Part shown: one piece after another, positions 26,011 to 34,435 of the stretch
Layout of the letters: each line of letters starts with the position of its first letter
How positions within the stretch are numbered: position 1 is the first letter of the stretch
NCBI GenBank assembly: GCA_030639305.1
Contig: DAOWCY010000009.1
Coordinates: 4,410-68,409, forward strand
DNA length: 64,000 bases
Reading direction: 5' to 3'
Source of the DNA: JAGLQA01 sp023135565
GTDB taxonomy: Bacteria; Acidobacteriota; Aminicenantia; UBA2199
Notes under the pieces: generated by a model
What the model saw: only the letters and a program-made list of their open reading frames with translations
Told to the model about the DNA's origin: nothing
Database searches by the model: none
Made by a program: the position numbers and the translations under genes

Positions 26011-27229
26011 AATATCCCTTTGTAATACGTATGACAAAAATTAGAGAAACAAAAAACGTTAACACCTCTAACCCGGCCCTGGCATAAACCGCGCCGAATA
26101 CGGAATAAGATTCCACTAAGAAAATTAACGAAATCACAAAAGAAAGCGTGGTAAACAAGCTGATATAAAAACGTGCTTTTTGATACCGGGAAGAACTTAA
26201 AATCGAACCCAGCATGTAAATGCTAACTTTGAAGGGCACCACAAAAGCCAAAATAACCAGGTAAGAACTGCTGTCCGGGATAAGATTTTCATTAAAAAGA
26301 GAGATGATAAAGTCCCTGGTAAAAAACAGCCCTGCTCCTAATATAATACCAACCAGCAGCGATGTAAAAAAAAGATAGTTAAAAAAAGTCCTGAAACCGA
26401 CCGCCTCTTTGCCGCGAAAAACCCTGGAAATAAAAGGCGTTAAGGCCTGGGCCACCACCTCGATGAGGAGGTTGACCGTCAGGTATATCCTGAGCGACAA
26501 AAAATAACCGCCGAGGATTTTCTCATCTATAAATAAGGAAAGTACAAACAGGTCCGCCTGCCGCTCCAAAAAAGTAAACCCGGTAAAAAACCAGAAAAAT
26601 TTAATTTCTCGAAAATGAGCGATTTTTTTTTGCAGCCTGACAAAAGGCAGGTCTTTGGCTATAGCGAAAACCCTGCCGGTGACGCCTATCAGGAGCGAAA
26701 AAACGCGGATAAGAAAGATTTTGGGAATATTTAGGCTGTCCCGGTAAATCAGGATCAAAACCACAGTGACCAGCAGCGAAAGAAACATATAGAAAGCATC
26801 GATATGAACTTTTTCCCGGCCTAATAAAAAACCGCCTAAGTTGCGTTCCAGGCCGTAGAGAATTCCCGCGGCAAGAGCCAAAACCATCAAAGTAAAGTCC
26901 ATGCGGTGATAAAAAATAACAAAAACCAGCATCAAAAAAAGACTTATGATAGTTCCGTAAATCGCGGCGCTGAGGGTTTCGCTGAAAAGTTCGCTTAGGC
27001 TGCCCGGTTTTTCCCGTTTGTGAGCCACCTCTTTGCCCAGGAAAACCTCCAGGCCGAAATAAGAAGTAACAATGAATAACTGGAAAAAAAAGAAAGCTAT
27101 TCCATACTGTCCTAAGCTGTCGGCATCCAGGAAGCGGGAGATAAAAAAGATAATGATTAGATTGGTGCCGGTAGAAAAAAAGCGCGAAGCTACAGAAAAA
27201 AACGCTGCGGAAAAAATTCTCTTTAACAT
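25952..27229 (-). CDS. Wzx-like polysaccharide flippase
   Basis: 425 residues with about 12 membrane spans and the N-terminal pattern of the polysaccharide-synthesis/MATE-like exporters (RFFSTGTNLIIIFFISRF, LGQYGIAFFFFQLF, GLEVFLGKEVAHKRE). It should flip the undecaprenyl-linked repeat unit across the inner membrane for the ligase/polymerase. The chosen ATG ends at 27229; upstream codons come from a repeat (27240-27400). The C-terminal HEGHEEKLSGKIEEHEK is encoded by the CACGAAGG repeat of the neighbouring cassette and is not part of the fold. Confidence 0.85.
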   Translation of the reverse strand: MLKRIFSAAFFSVASRFFSTGTNLIIIFFISRFLDADSLGQYGIAFFFFQLFIVTSYFGLEVFLGKEVAHKREKPGSLSELFSETLSAAIYGTIISLFLMLVFVIFYHRMDFTLMVLALAAGILYGLERNLGGFLLGREKVHIDAFYMFLSLLVTVVLILIYRDSLNIPKIFLIRVFSLLIGVTGRVFAIAKDLPFVRLQKKIAHFREIKFFWFFTGFTFLERQADLFVLSLFIDEKILGGYFLSLRIYLTVNLLIEVVAQALTPFISRVFRGKEAVGFRTFFNYLFFTSLLVGIILGAGLFFTRDFIISLFNENLIPDSSSYLVILAFVVPFKVSIYMLGSILSSSRYQKARFYISLFTTLSFVISLIFLVESYSVFGAVYARAGLEVLTFFVSLIFVIRITKGYFYHEGHEEKLSGKIEEHEK

Positions 27230-27437
27230 AATAAATATACTTGCCTTCGGCGACCAGGGGGCTTTTTTGAAAAACCCCACTGCGTGGGGAAGCGTTTAAA
27301 GTTTTGCAAACGTTTTGTTTGCTACTTCGAGTTTTTATCTTCCCCAACTGGGGATTATTGGCTGCCCGCGCCGCGGGTCCCCCTGGACCCCCAAAAAACT
27401 TTTGATAATTCGCTTTTCAGCAGCCCAATTATAGTAG

Positions 27438-29309
27438 TTAATAATTGGGTGTTAACACAGAAGCCACATACTTGCCTTTATAAAAAAGATGCTTCTTTAC
27501 TTTGAAATAAACGCCCCTGTCCCGTTCCCGGTAAAGGAGGTCTTTTACGGCATTCCCGGCTTTGTACATGGGACTTCGATAACCATCGAAAACGATATAT
27601 TTAATTTTTCTCTTTTTTAACTTCTTCATAAACTCAGTTGTCAATTTTTCCGGGTCGGCATATATCTCCTTGTCTTTAAAAACGATCGAGCCTCTCATTT
27701 TCTCCTTTTCTACATAATAACGAAACATATGCCGGTAAGCATAAACCAAAATTTTCGTTTTTTTCGGCCTGCTGTTTACCCAGTTGGCAGCCATATAACT
27801 GCCGGCATTCGAGTCCTTGTTCAAGTAACGAAAAGTCCTCTTCAAACCGTCAAAATATACCTGGGAGAAAAAAAACGTTAGGATTAAAAACCAACCGGCA
27901 AATTTTAATTTTCCCGGTCCGGCGATTATTCTTTTGACTCCGTACAGCAGCAGCGGCAGCAAGAACAAAGCCAGCAGAAGCGGCGTTCCTCTTATCACCG
28001 GGCGAAACATCACCACCAGGGCAAAAAATAATACGAGCGCTAATTTAACCGGGATATTTATTTTTTTCACTACCCTGATTTTTTGCCACAGGAAATTCAA
28101 ACCGCACAGGGCAATAATAAAAAATATCCAGATTATAGAAAGCCATCTCCTGAACTCCATTTCCGGGTTCAGCGATTGGGTATATCCCTTGGCCAGGATA
28201 AAAATAAACATATAAAAAGTAATCGAAAAAAACCACTGCCGCTTCGTTTTATAAAACCGGTAACACCCGAAAAAAAACAATCCGAGCAAAATAAAAAACA
28301 AGAACCATTTTACCGTGCCGGGGAATCGGTTGGGCACGAAATACAGCAAGTTGCCGTACAACAGGTGCGCCAGTTCTCCCGGGTGAGTAAAATAGTAGAA
28401 ATAGTAGCCTTTTGAAACAATCAATTCGATTTTGTCGATAAGACGGTGAGCAAAACGGTCAAACAAGAAATACAAAACTATCCCGGCGGGAATCGCCGAT
28501 AGAAGCAGGTATTTCCAGGTTTTTTTTTTTAGATCGAAGTAGTTGACCAGGGCGGAGCCGATGAGCAGGACGCCTTCGAAACGGGTTAGCAGCGCAGCCA
28601 GGGTAAAACCCGCTGCAGGGATTATTTTTTTTTCTTGTCTTCGACGAGCAGGGGGCGCTTTTGAAAAACTGCCCCCTGCACCCCCGCAAAACTTTTGTTT
28701 ATTTTCAGCATCATCACGAGCGGCAGCCAGGAAATAAAATAGGGCAGCGACAAAAAAAAGATAAAGCATGTCGGTCTGCGCAGTCGAAAGCAATTTTAAA
28801 AAGAACGGCGATATGGAGAGAAAGATCGTACCCAAAATCGCGAATCCCGGCGTATGCTTTTTACTAATATTTCGTGAAAGTTTACAAACATTTGGATCAA
28901 CGTGGTCGGAGACATGTTTCCCAGGCCCCTCATGGGTTGTGGGCGCCGCCCATTTTTTAAGGAGTTTGTGAGTAAAATATAAAACCCCGAAAGCCGCCAG
29001 CAGGGAGATTATCTGCCCACCTAAAATAAAATGGTCGAAGCTGCCGCCGAATAGTTTTACTAACCGGCCAAAAAGGCCCAACAGCAAAGGAAATAAGGGC
29101 GGTATATATTCCAGGTTCAAGGTGCCGGAAAAGAGTTTTTCCTGGGCAAGATAGTAGGGGTAGTAATCGTTGCAGGCCAGGATGTCGCTTTCGATCATCA
29201 AAAACCAGTTGATAAAAATAAAAACAGACAGCGTTCCCAGGAAAAAGGCGTCGCTAAAAAATATAGAACTAATCTTTGTTTTTAATTTCAACATTTGATT
29301 TCCGGTCAT
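27438..29309 (-). CDS. Membrane GT-C-type glycosyltransferase (PMT/ArnT-like)
   Basis: 623 residues, about 11 membrane spans. The first periplasmic loop has NDYYPYYLAQEKLFSG then IPPLFPLLLGLFGRL, as in PMT_2/ArnT-like enzymes that use polyprenyl-phosphate sugars outside the membrane. A soluble C-terminal domain starts near 500. Two repeat-derived inserts interrupt it in frame: residues about 115-131 (APTTHEGPGKHVSD) after the second span and about 203-223 (GGAGGSFSKAPPARRRQ) in another loop. Both fall between membrane segments, so the protein may tolerate them. Acceptor and donor unknown. Confidence 0.7.
   Translation of the reverse strand: MTGNQMLKLKTKISSIFFSDAFFLGTLSVFIFINWFLMIESDILACNDYYPYYLAQEKLFSGTLNLEYIPPLFPLLLGLFGRLVKLFGGSFDHFILGGQIISLLAAFGVLYFTHKLLKKWAAPTTHEGPGKHVSDHVDPNVCKLSRNISKKHTPGFAILGTIFLSISPFFLKLLSTAQTDMLYLFFVAALFYFLAAARDDAENKQKFCGGAGGSFSKAPPARRRQEKKIIPAAGFTLAALLTRFEGVLLIGSALVNYFDLKKKTWKYLLLSAIPAGIVLYFLFDRFAHRLIDKIELIVSKGYYFYYFTHPGELAHLLYGNLLYFVPNRFPGTVKWFLFFILLGLFFFGCYRFYKTKRQWFFSITFYMFIFILAKGYTQSLNPEMEFRRWLSIIWIFFIIALCGLNFLWQKIRVVKKINIPVKLALVLFFALVVMFRPVIRGTPLLLALFLLPLLLYGVKRIIAGPGKLKFAGWFLILTFFFSQVYFDGLKRTFRYLNKDSNAGSYMAANWVNSRPKKTKILVYAYRHMFRYYVEKEKMRGSIVFKDKEIYADPEKLTTEFMKKLKKRKIKYIVFDGYRSPMYKAGNAVKDLLYRERDRGVYFKVKKHLFYKGKYVASVLTPNY
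28638..28700 (-). repeat. Palindromic repeat inside the GT-C gene
   Basis: Copy of the GCAGGGGGC / GCCCCCTGC hairpin subtype, with a decayed edge (CTTCGACGAGC in place of CCTCCGGCGGGC). In frame; encodes KAPPARRRQ. A second, different insert with CCCAGGCCCCTCATGGG lies at about 28915-28960 of the same gene. Confidence 0.8.
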
Positions 29310-29326
29310 TTCTGAATTAATTAGAC

Positions 29327-29395
29327 TTAAAGGTATTCAACTTTTTCTTCTTTTAATATTCTGAACAGATCTTTGAAGTCTTTGTTGACCGGCAT
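29327..29395 (-). pseudogene. Truncated start of a nucleotidyltransferase gene overlapping the 29337 gene
   Basis: In a second frame the minus strand reads MPVNKDFKDLF then RILKEEKVEYL and a TAA. This is the typical first 22 residues of a small nucleotidyltransferase family (NKDFxxLxxxLNxxxVxYLVVGG) that sits directly after proteins like the 29337 product. The GG-GS-D-D catalytic core is gone. Confidence 0.5.
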
Positions 29396-29582
29396 CCTTT
29401 TTACCTCTTATTAATAAATGTTCATTCACCATCTCCCAGGCTGCCGCAAATTTCGCTTCAGCACCGGCGTTTTTCCAGAACTCCCTATCGAATTCTTTCT
29501 TGTCGTCACTACCTCTCCTAATTTTCCTGGTAACCATAATCTTTTTTCGTTCTTCGCTTCTTTTTTCCAATTCTACTTTCAT
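29337..29582 (-). CDS. Small basic protein of a nucleotidyltransferase-linked family (orphaned)
   Basis: 81 residues. EFDREFWKNAGAEAKFAAAW followed by RLQRSVQNIKRR is a pattern I recognise from short uncharacterised proteins encoded just upstream of nucleotidyltransferase genes. Here that partner survives only as a 22-codon stub in an overlapping frame. It begins 7 bases after the MBL gene's stop, so it is probably cotranscribed with it. No ribosome-binding site is obvious for either possible ATG (29582 or 29537). Whether it belongs functionally to the upstream pair is unknown. Confidence 0.55.
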   Translation of the reverse strand: MKVELEKRSEERKKIMVTRKIRRGSDDKKEFDREFWKNAGAEAKFAAAWEMVNEHLLIRGKKDAGQQRLQRSVQNIKRRKS

Positions 29583-29588
29583 GATCTT

Positions 29589-31142
29589 TTACTCGTTTAG
29601 ACCTGCTGCTTCATTGTGTTCTTCGCAAAACATGGCAATCCGGTTATTTATCTCCCTACGGAATCGAGCAGGTTGCCCGCAAGTGCGTTCTTTCACCTCT
29701 AATGAACATAAAGGCTGGATTTCACCGCGTTTCCCAAGACGTATTTTAAGGCCGATGTCCGCGGGAAGAAACATGGTTTTCCCGGCACCGGCAATAGAAG
29801 ACTGGAACACATCGGCTATCGAGTTCCTGGTTTTAGAAAGTTCTTCACCAAATTCCGATAGAATCATTATTTTCGGTCGCCGCGGCTGCTGGAGTAACTG
29901 GGTGAACAGGTTATAAAGACCGAGGATACCGAGGTGTTTGTCGTAAAACTCCCGCTTACTAATTTCTTTTTCATGGACAGTGCCTAAATGGGCAATCAAG
30001 ACGTCTGCTTGTTTGAACTCGTCGATAAGGAAAGGAGTCCAGGCCGTATCGCTTGTAATACCCACCGAACACTGTTTTTTGCCTTCATAATAGAGGGAAA
30101 ACAGCAGTCCCACTCCCATTTCACTCTCTCCTAATTCTTTATGTTTCGTATATGTCGGTTTTATCCTGATCGAGTTGGTTTTACCGAAGCTTATCTCTTT
30201 ATGCCGCCATAAGACCTGGCACAGTTGGGGCCTGGTTTCGTAACGAATAATAGAGGCAAACTTCGCAAAACTGGAAGCATTCAATAAAAAAGAAAACTGC
30301 TTTTTAGCGATGCCATCAGGTTTCCTTTTATTGAATTGGTAGAGTAGGTCGATAAGGAGAGGAAATTCCTGGGTGTGATCCGGGTGGTCGTGGGTAATCA
30401 TAATCACATCTATGTCGGCAATACCCAACCCGCACTCGAAAAGGTTTTGAATAAAACCGTGACCCGGATCGATGACAATGCCGGTATCGTCCCACTTCAG
30501 GTAATATCCCCCGCCCCGCGGGTCACCTGCCCGGAACCTGAGAATAGGCGTATAAGAATTCCACTGCCGGAGATTAAGAAAATAATTTGTTTCATAATAC
30601 CTATCCCGTTTGAGGTATTGCCCGATTTTAGCTTCAAATTCTATCGAATTATTTATAATACCGGCGAATTCCCCTTTCAACTCCCCGCGCAGCGCTTCTA
30701 TAAACGATTCTATACCGAAAAACATTGGGTAAGCAAGATTATAAAAATTGGGAGATTTCTTATTTAATAGATCGAATTCTTCATAACCGGTTAAAATAAA
30801 AATGGATGCCGATTTTTTTATTAATAATTCCCGGTATTGTTCGAGTTTGCGAATTTCGTCGTCATAATCTTCGTTTATAGAATCGAGCCAATATATTCTC
30901 TGCGGCTCCGGCTCAACGGAGGAAACATTTAGGCGTGAAGAGTCCCCGGTAAGCAGGGAAAGCGGTACGATAGAAAAACCGGTTTTCTCAAGGTTGTTTT
31001 TTAGTTTTTCTTCGATGGCTTCTTTTATGTCGGCTTCCGCCGGGTTGCAAACCCCCACCATAAGGCAAAGACTGTCTGTTAAAAGTTCAAAGCGTTTGAC
31101 GAGTTCTTCGACTTGTTCTAAATCTTTTTCCAGTAATTCCAA
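29589..31142 (-). CDS. Metallo-beta-lactamase-fold hydrolase with an N-terminal domain shared with NTPase-linked proteins
   Basis: 517 residues, cytoplasmic. N-terminal domain (about 25-175): VGVCNPAEADIKEAIEE, WLDSINEDYDDEIRKLEQYR and FILTGYEEFDLL to PNFYNLAYPMFFG resemble the module seen in STAND/TPR-associated proteins that normally reads as LNxxRxxLxxxPLVFWLP with PDFWxWRSGVF. The C-terminal half is an MBL fold: THDHPDHTQE (HxHxDH), SDTAW and DKHLG supply the remaining metal ligands. It is most like nuclease/tRNase-Z-type MBLs, though lactonase or phosphodiesterase activity is possible. Encoded 21 bases after its partner ATPase. I infer an effector controlled by that NTPase. Confidence 0.7.
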   Translation of the reverse strand: MELLEKDLEQVEELVKRFELLTDSLCLMVGVCNPAEADIKEAIEEKLKNNLEKTGFSIVPLSLLTGDSSRLNVSSVEPEPQRIYWLDSINEDYDDEIRKLEQYRELLIKKSASIFILTGYEEFDLLNKKSPNFYNLAYPMFFGIESFIEALRGELKGEFAGIINNSIEFEAKIGQYLKRDRYYETNYFLNLRQWNSYTPILRFRAGDPRGGGYYLKWDDTGIVIDPGHGFIQNLFECGLGIADIDVIMITHDHPDHTQEFPLLIDLLYQFNKRKPDGIAKKQFSFLLNASSFAKFASIIRYETRPQLCQVLWRHKEISFGKTNSIRIKPTYTKHKELGESEMGVGLLFSLYYEGKKQCSVGITSDTAWTPFLIDEFKQADVLIAHLGTVHEKEISKREFYDKHLGILGLYNLFTQLLQQPRRPKIMILSEFGEELSKTRNSIADVFQSSIAGAGKTMFLPADIGLKIRLGKRGEIQPLCSLEVKERTCGQPARFRREINNRIAMFCEEHNEAAGLNE

Positions 31143-31163
31143 TAAGCGACTCCTTTTGTAGTA

Positions 31164-32273
31164 TCAATCTCCGGGTAGGAGGTCTTTTACTATGGGGTGC
31201 ACATCTACCCACCGTGTAGCGCCCTGGTATTCCAAAACAATATCGTTGGAAATAAAACGGACATCGGTTTCGATATTTATAAGATTTTTCTTTTCGTGGA
31301 TTTCTCTTAGCTTATCATAATCGCCAAAGCCGATTGTTCGGCCAAATTCGCTACGCATCGTGTTAATACTCTTATCTACATCTTCCGAGGTTATCTTATC
31401 TTTGCCTGCCCACAACGCTTTAAAGGTAGAATCCTGGATTATTTTAACCAAATAGCGAAATACGCCCCCGGAGTTCAGGCAGGCTGTCTCTAGTGCGCTA
31501 CCAGCTATTAAACTGGGGCCCATTCTTCGATGTACAAGTGATTGCAGCATTTCTAATCCCTGGGAGTTCAATGACCCATCTTTATTGAAGGGCGGTATAA
31601 CAGGAAGCACTTCAACACGGGAGAACCATTCCGTAACCCTATTCGCCATAGTGGAATAAATCGTAGTCAACGGCACGGTAAGAACCAGGGAACAGGCGAT
31701 CTCATCAAAAACTTTCCCCTCTTCCAAAAGAACCTTTTCAATACCATGCACCTGTTTATCGAGATCATCGACAAAGAGCAAAATCTTTTTCCCCGTTTTT
31801 TTTTCAATGGCATCTATTGCTTTATTTAAGGCTAATAGATAATCTTTAGTAGAGGGGCCGGAAATCCCAAAATCAAGAGGAATAGAGAGGGAAGAAAATA
31901 CCTCTTTAATAATTTCTCGAACAGTTTTTTTTGTTTTCTCCAGGGATTCCGAGGCAGGTTTTGCCGCATAAAAAATAGCTCTCAGGATATCCCGGGATTC
32001 TATCGCCTTATCAAAATCAAGGTGTCTGCCTACTTTTAAATTGAAAATAGTATATTTAGACGCCAGGGAAGTCGCGGTATAGTTTAATTCCGTTGTTTTT
32101 CCCGAACCACGGTGACCCGAAAATAGAACCTTGATCGATTGATCGCCTAAGGTATTAAATAGCTCAGTAAGGTTTCTCCCTCGACTAATATAAAATGAAT
32201 CTATTACTTCAGTTTCTTCGAGCGGAGACGGGTCAAAAGCTTTGATAGCGTCTTTTAAGTTCTGTGCTTTCAT
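31164..32273 (-). CDS. P-loop NTPase partner of the MBL protein
   Basis: 369 residues. FYISRGRNLTELFNTLG leads into VLFSGHRGSGKTTELNY (Walker A, about 49-65). ILLFVDDLDKQ (about 164-174) is Walker B with an Asp pair, followed by a sensor-like SLVLTVPLTTIYS. The C-terminal part (GVFRYLVKIIQDS onward) resembles an AAA+ lid and winged helix, ending in WVDVHPIVKDLL. This is the group of ATPases commonly found beside the N-terminal module of the MBL protein, best placed among ORC/STAND-like NTPases. With the downstream gene it forms a two-gene conflict-type module inserted between sugar-locus genes. Confidence 0.75.
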   Translation of the reverse strand: MKAQNLKDAIKAFDPSPLEETEVIDSFYISRGRNLTELFNTLGDQSIKVLFSGHRGSGKTTELNYTATSLASKYTIFNLKVGRHLDFDKAIESRDILRAIFYAAKPASESLEKTKKTVREIIKEVFSSLSIPLDFGISGPSTKDYLLALNKAIDAIEKKTGKKILLFVDDLDKQVHGIEKVLLEEGKVFDEIACSLVLTVPLTTIYSTMANRVTEWFSRVEVLPVIPPFNKDGSLNSQGLEMLQSLVHRRMGPSLIAGSALETACLNSGGVFRYLVKIIQDSTFKALWAGKDKITSEDVDKSINTMRSEFGRTIGFGDYDKLREIHEKKNLINIETDVRFISNDIVLEYQGATRWVDVHPIVKDLLPGD

Positions 32274-32415
32274 ATTGAGATTTTATCCGAAATTTCTTTA
32301 TATTTCAACCGATTTTACTTTTTTTCTTCTTTTATCCTGCTGCTTCCGGTTTTTTCTCCGCTGCTTCATTGTCTTCCTGCAGCAGCAGCGCCAGTATGTC
32401 TTTCATTTCTACTAA

Positions 32416-34317
32416 CTAACCGGGCCGGTAAAAAGGCACATGCTCAGCTAATATCTCCCTGAGCTTTTCCGGGTCGTGCAGCGTTTTCTCCATTTTTTTG
32501 ACTATCTTTGCCACCTGTTTGCTTTTTATCTCCTGCTTATTTCGGGCCACAAATATTTTCTCGTGGGCAGTCACCCGGGTGCCTTCTTCCGCTGTCAAAA
32601 GCTCTTCGAATAACTTCTCACCGGGCCGCAAACCGGTAAACACAATATCCACATCCTTATAAGGCACAAGATTATTCAAAAGCACTAAAGTCTCGGCAAG
32701 CTTGACGATCTTAACCGGTTCCCCCATATCCAGCACGAACACTTCGCCGCCTTTGCCCATAAAAGCGGCCTGCAAAACCAACAGCACTGCTTCCGGTATA
32801 GACATAAAATAACGTTTCATGTCTTTATGGGTAATCCGAATAGGCCCGCCCTTTTTGATCTGGTCTAAAAAAATCGGCACCACACTGCCCCGGCTGCCTA
32901 ACACATTTCCAAAACGCACCGACACCATATAGGGACCGGCTTTGCCGCTGTTGTGAGCGGTGCAGATAATCTCCGCCAGCCGTTTGCTGGCCCCCATCAC
33001 ACTGGAAGGATTAACCGCTTTATCGGTGGAAATATTAACAAACTTCTCGCAGCCGTTGGCCGCGGCAATTTCCACTACGTTCAAAGTACCCAATACATTG
33101 GTCTTCACCGCTTCTTCGGGGAAATTCTCCATCATGGGCACATGCTTGTACGCAGCGGCATGAAACACCACCTGCGGCCTGTACCGGGCAAAAACCTGCT
33201 CTAATTTTTTTCTCTCACGCACGTCTCCTACGATAAATTTCACTTCCTGTCCGGCCCGTTTCAGGTTTTCCAATTCGATTTCTAAATTGAAAATTTCCGT
33301 TTCGTCTATTTCATAACCGATGATTTCCCGGGCGCCGAAATTCATCAACTGCCTGAGAATTTCCGAACCGATGGAACCTGCCGCGCCGGTAACCAGCACC
33401 GCTTTTCCTCTGATATAAGACTCGATACCGGCGGAATCTATCTGCACCGCTTCCCGGGAAAGCAGGTCTTCGATAGCCAGTTGTTTGATATTTTTGGGCC
33501 TGAACACATCGCCTTCGTACTCGTCGATGCGCGGCACCACCTTGATGTCCCTTATTCCTAAAGGACTGATAATACTGAATAAAGAGGAGATTTTCTTATG
33601 CGTGGCGCGGGGCAAATTAATCAACACACTCTCGATTTTATAACGGCTGATAATCTCCGGTAATTTTTGATAACCGCCCAAAACCGGGATACCGTGGATT
33701 TTGGTGCCGATTTTCATCCGGTCTTCATCCACGATGGCAATGGGGTACGATTTGCCGTTCTCATAGGCGATCAGTTCTTTGATCAACCTTTCGCTCGTAT
33801 GATCGGCGCCGATAATCAACGTATTCCGGCCCATTTTACCGCCGTTAAAAACTTGCATGCGCAGCCGTTTGGCTATTCTCAGGATACCGATCAGGATGAA
33901 ACTCAAAAAAGCCTCTATTACCACGATACCGCGGGGCAGATCAAAGCCCGGCAGGTATTTTCTTATGACCGTCAGGTTGATTATAAAAACAGCAGCCGTA
34001 ACCGCGATACCCACTTTGAGAAGATTCGACAGTTCGGTCAAACCCACGAATCTCCAGTTGATATTGTAAAGCCCCGCCAGGAAAAGCGCAAATATCCTTA
34101 AAACGAGAAAAGCGCCTAACCAGTACCAGAAACGCAGCTCATACCGGCCGGGAAAAGTAAAGCCGAACCTTAAATAAAAAGCGGCATAAAAAGAAAAAGC
34201 GATGACCAGGATATCGGAAAAAAGAAAGAAGAGTACCCGCTTCGGTTTTGTAGGTGTAAAGAGATAGGCGATCAGTGCTTTGAAACCGGTTATTTTTTTC
34301 TCGCTTTCCATAATCAT
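32416..34317 (-). CDS. Membrane-bound CapD/WbpM-type UDP-sugar 4,6-dehydratase
   Basis: 633 residues. Four N-terminal membrane spans, a CoA-binding-like domain (RNTLIIGADHTSERL), then the catalytic SDR domain: LVTGAAGSIGSEILRQL (NAD), STDKAVNPSSVMGASKR (active-site region where this family has M or Y in YxxxK-like MGASKR), and FGNVLGSRGSVVPIF. The enzyme removes water from UDP-GlcNAc-type sugars, the first step to amino-deoxy sugars, and pairs with the DegT aminotransferase encoded upstream (34423). The 32274-32415 gap holds only a 24-codon frame (32332-32406) that I cannot interpret. Confidence 0.9.
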   Translation of the reverse strand: MIMESEKKITGFKALIAYLFTPTKPKRVLFFLFSDILVIAFSFYAAFYLRFGFTFPGRYELRFWYWLGAFLVLRIFALFLAGLYNINWRFVGLTELSNLLKVGIAVTAAVFIINLTVIRKYLPGFDLPRGIVVIEAFLSFILIGILRIAKRLRMQVFNGGKMGRNTLIIGADHTSERLIKELIAYENGKSYPIAIVDEDRMKIGTKIHGIPVLGGYQKLPEIISRYKIESVLINLPRATHKKISSLFSIISPLGIRDIKVVPRIDEYEGDVFRPKNIKQLAIEDLLSREAVQIDSAGIESYIRGKAVLVTGAAGSIGSEILRQLMNFGAREIIGYEIDETEIFNLEIELENLKRAGQEVKFIVGDVRERKKLEQVFARYRPQVVFHAAAYKHVPMMENFPEEAVKTNVLGTLNVVEIAAANGCEKFVNISTDKAVNPSSVMGASKRLAEIICTAHNSGKAGPYMVSVRFGNVLGSRGSVVPIFLDQIKKGGPIRITHKDMKRYFMSIPEAVLLVLQAAFMGKGGEVFVLDMGEPVKIVKLAETLVLLNNLVPYKDVDIVFTGLRPGEKLFEELLTAEEGTRVTAHEKIFVARNKQEIKSKQVAKIVKKMEKTLHDPEKLREILAEHVPFYRPG

Positions 34318-34354
34318 TTATAACATAATTGCTTTAATTTTGCAACAACCAATT

Positions 34355-34435
34355 GCCTCCGGCGGGGGTGCGGCGCACCCAACCTATGAGCCTCCGGCGG
34401 CCAAACTTTTAAAAAAGTTTGATCAAAACTTTTGT
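34355..34435. repeat. Palindromic repeat
   Basis: GCCTCCGGCGG edge, GGTGCGGCGCACC hairpin, CCTATGAGCC, then CAAACTTTT AAAAAAGTTTGATC AAAACTTTTG. It covers the end of the 34423 gene and supplies its stop (AAG TTT TGA in the TTTTGATCAAA palindrome). Confidence 0.85.

Noticed and set aside
26601..27347. Overlapping minus-strand frame of 248 codons over the flippase gene
   Set aside because: Out-of-frame copy of the flippase gene rich in Arg/Gly/Pro; the flippase frame has the membrane pattern.
32332..32406. 24-codon frame MKDILALLLQEDNEAAEKK
   Set aside because: Too short, no ribosome-binding site, no recognisable family.
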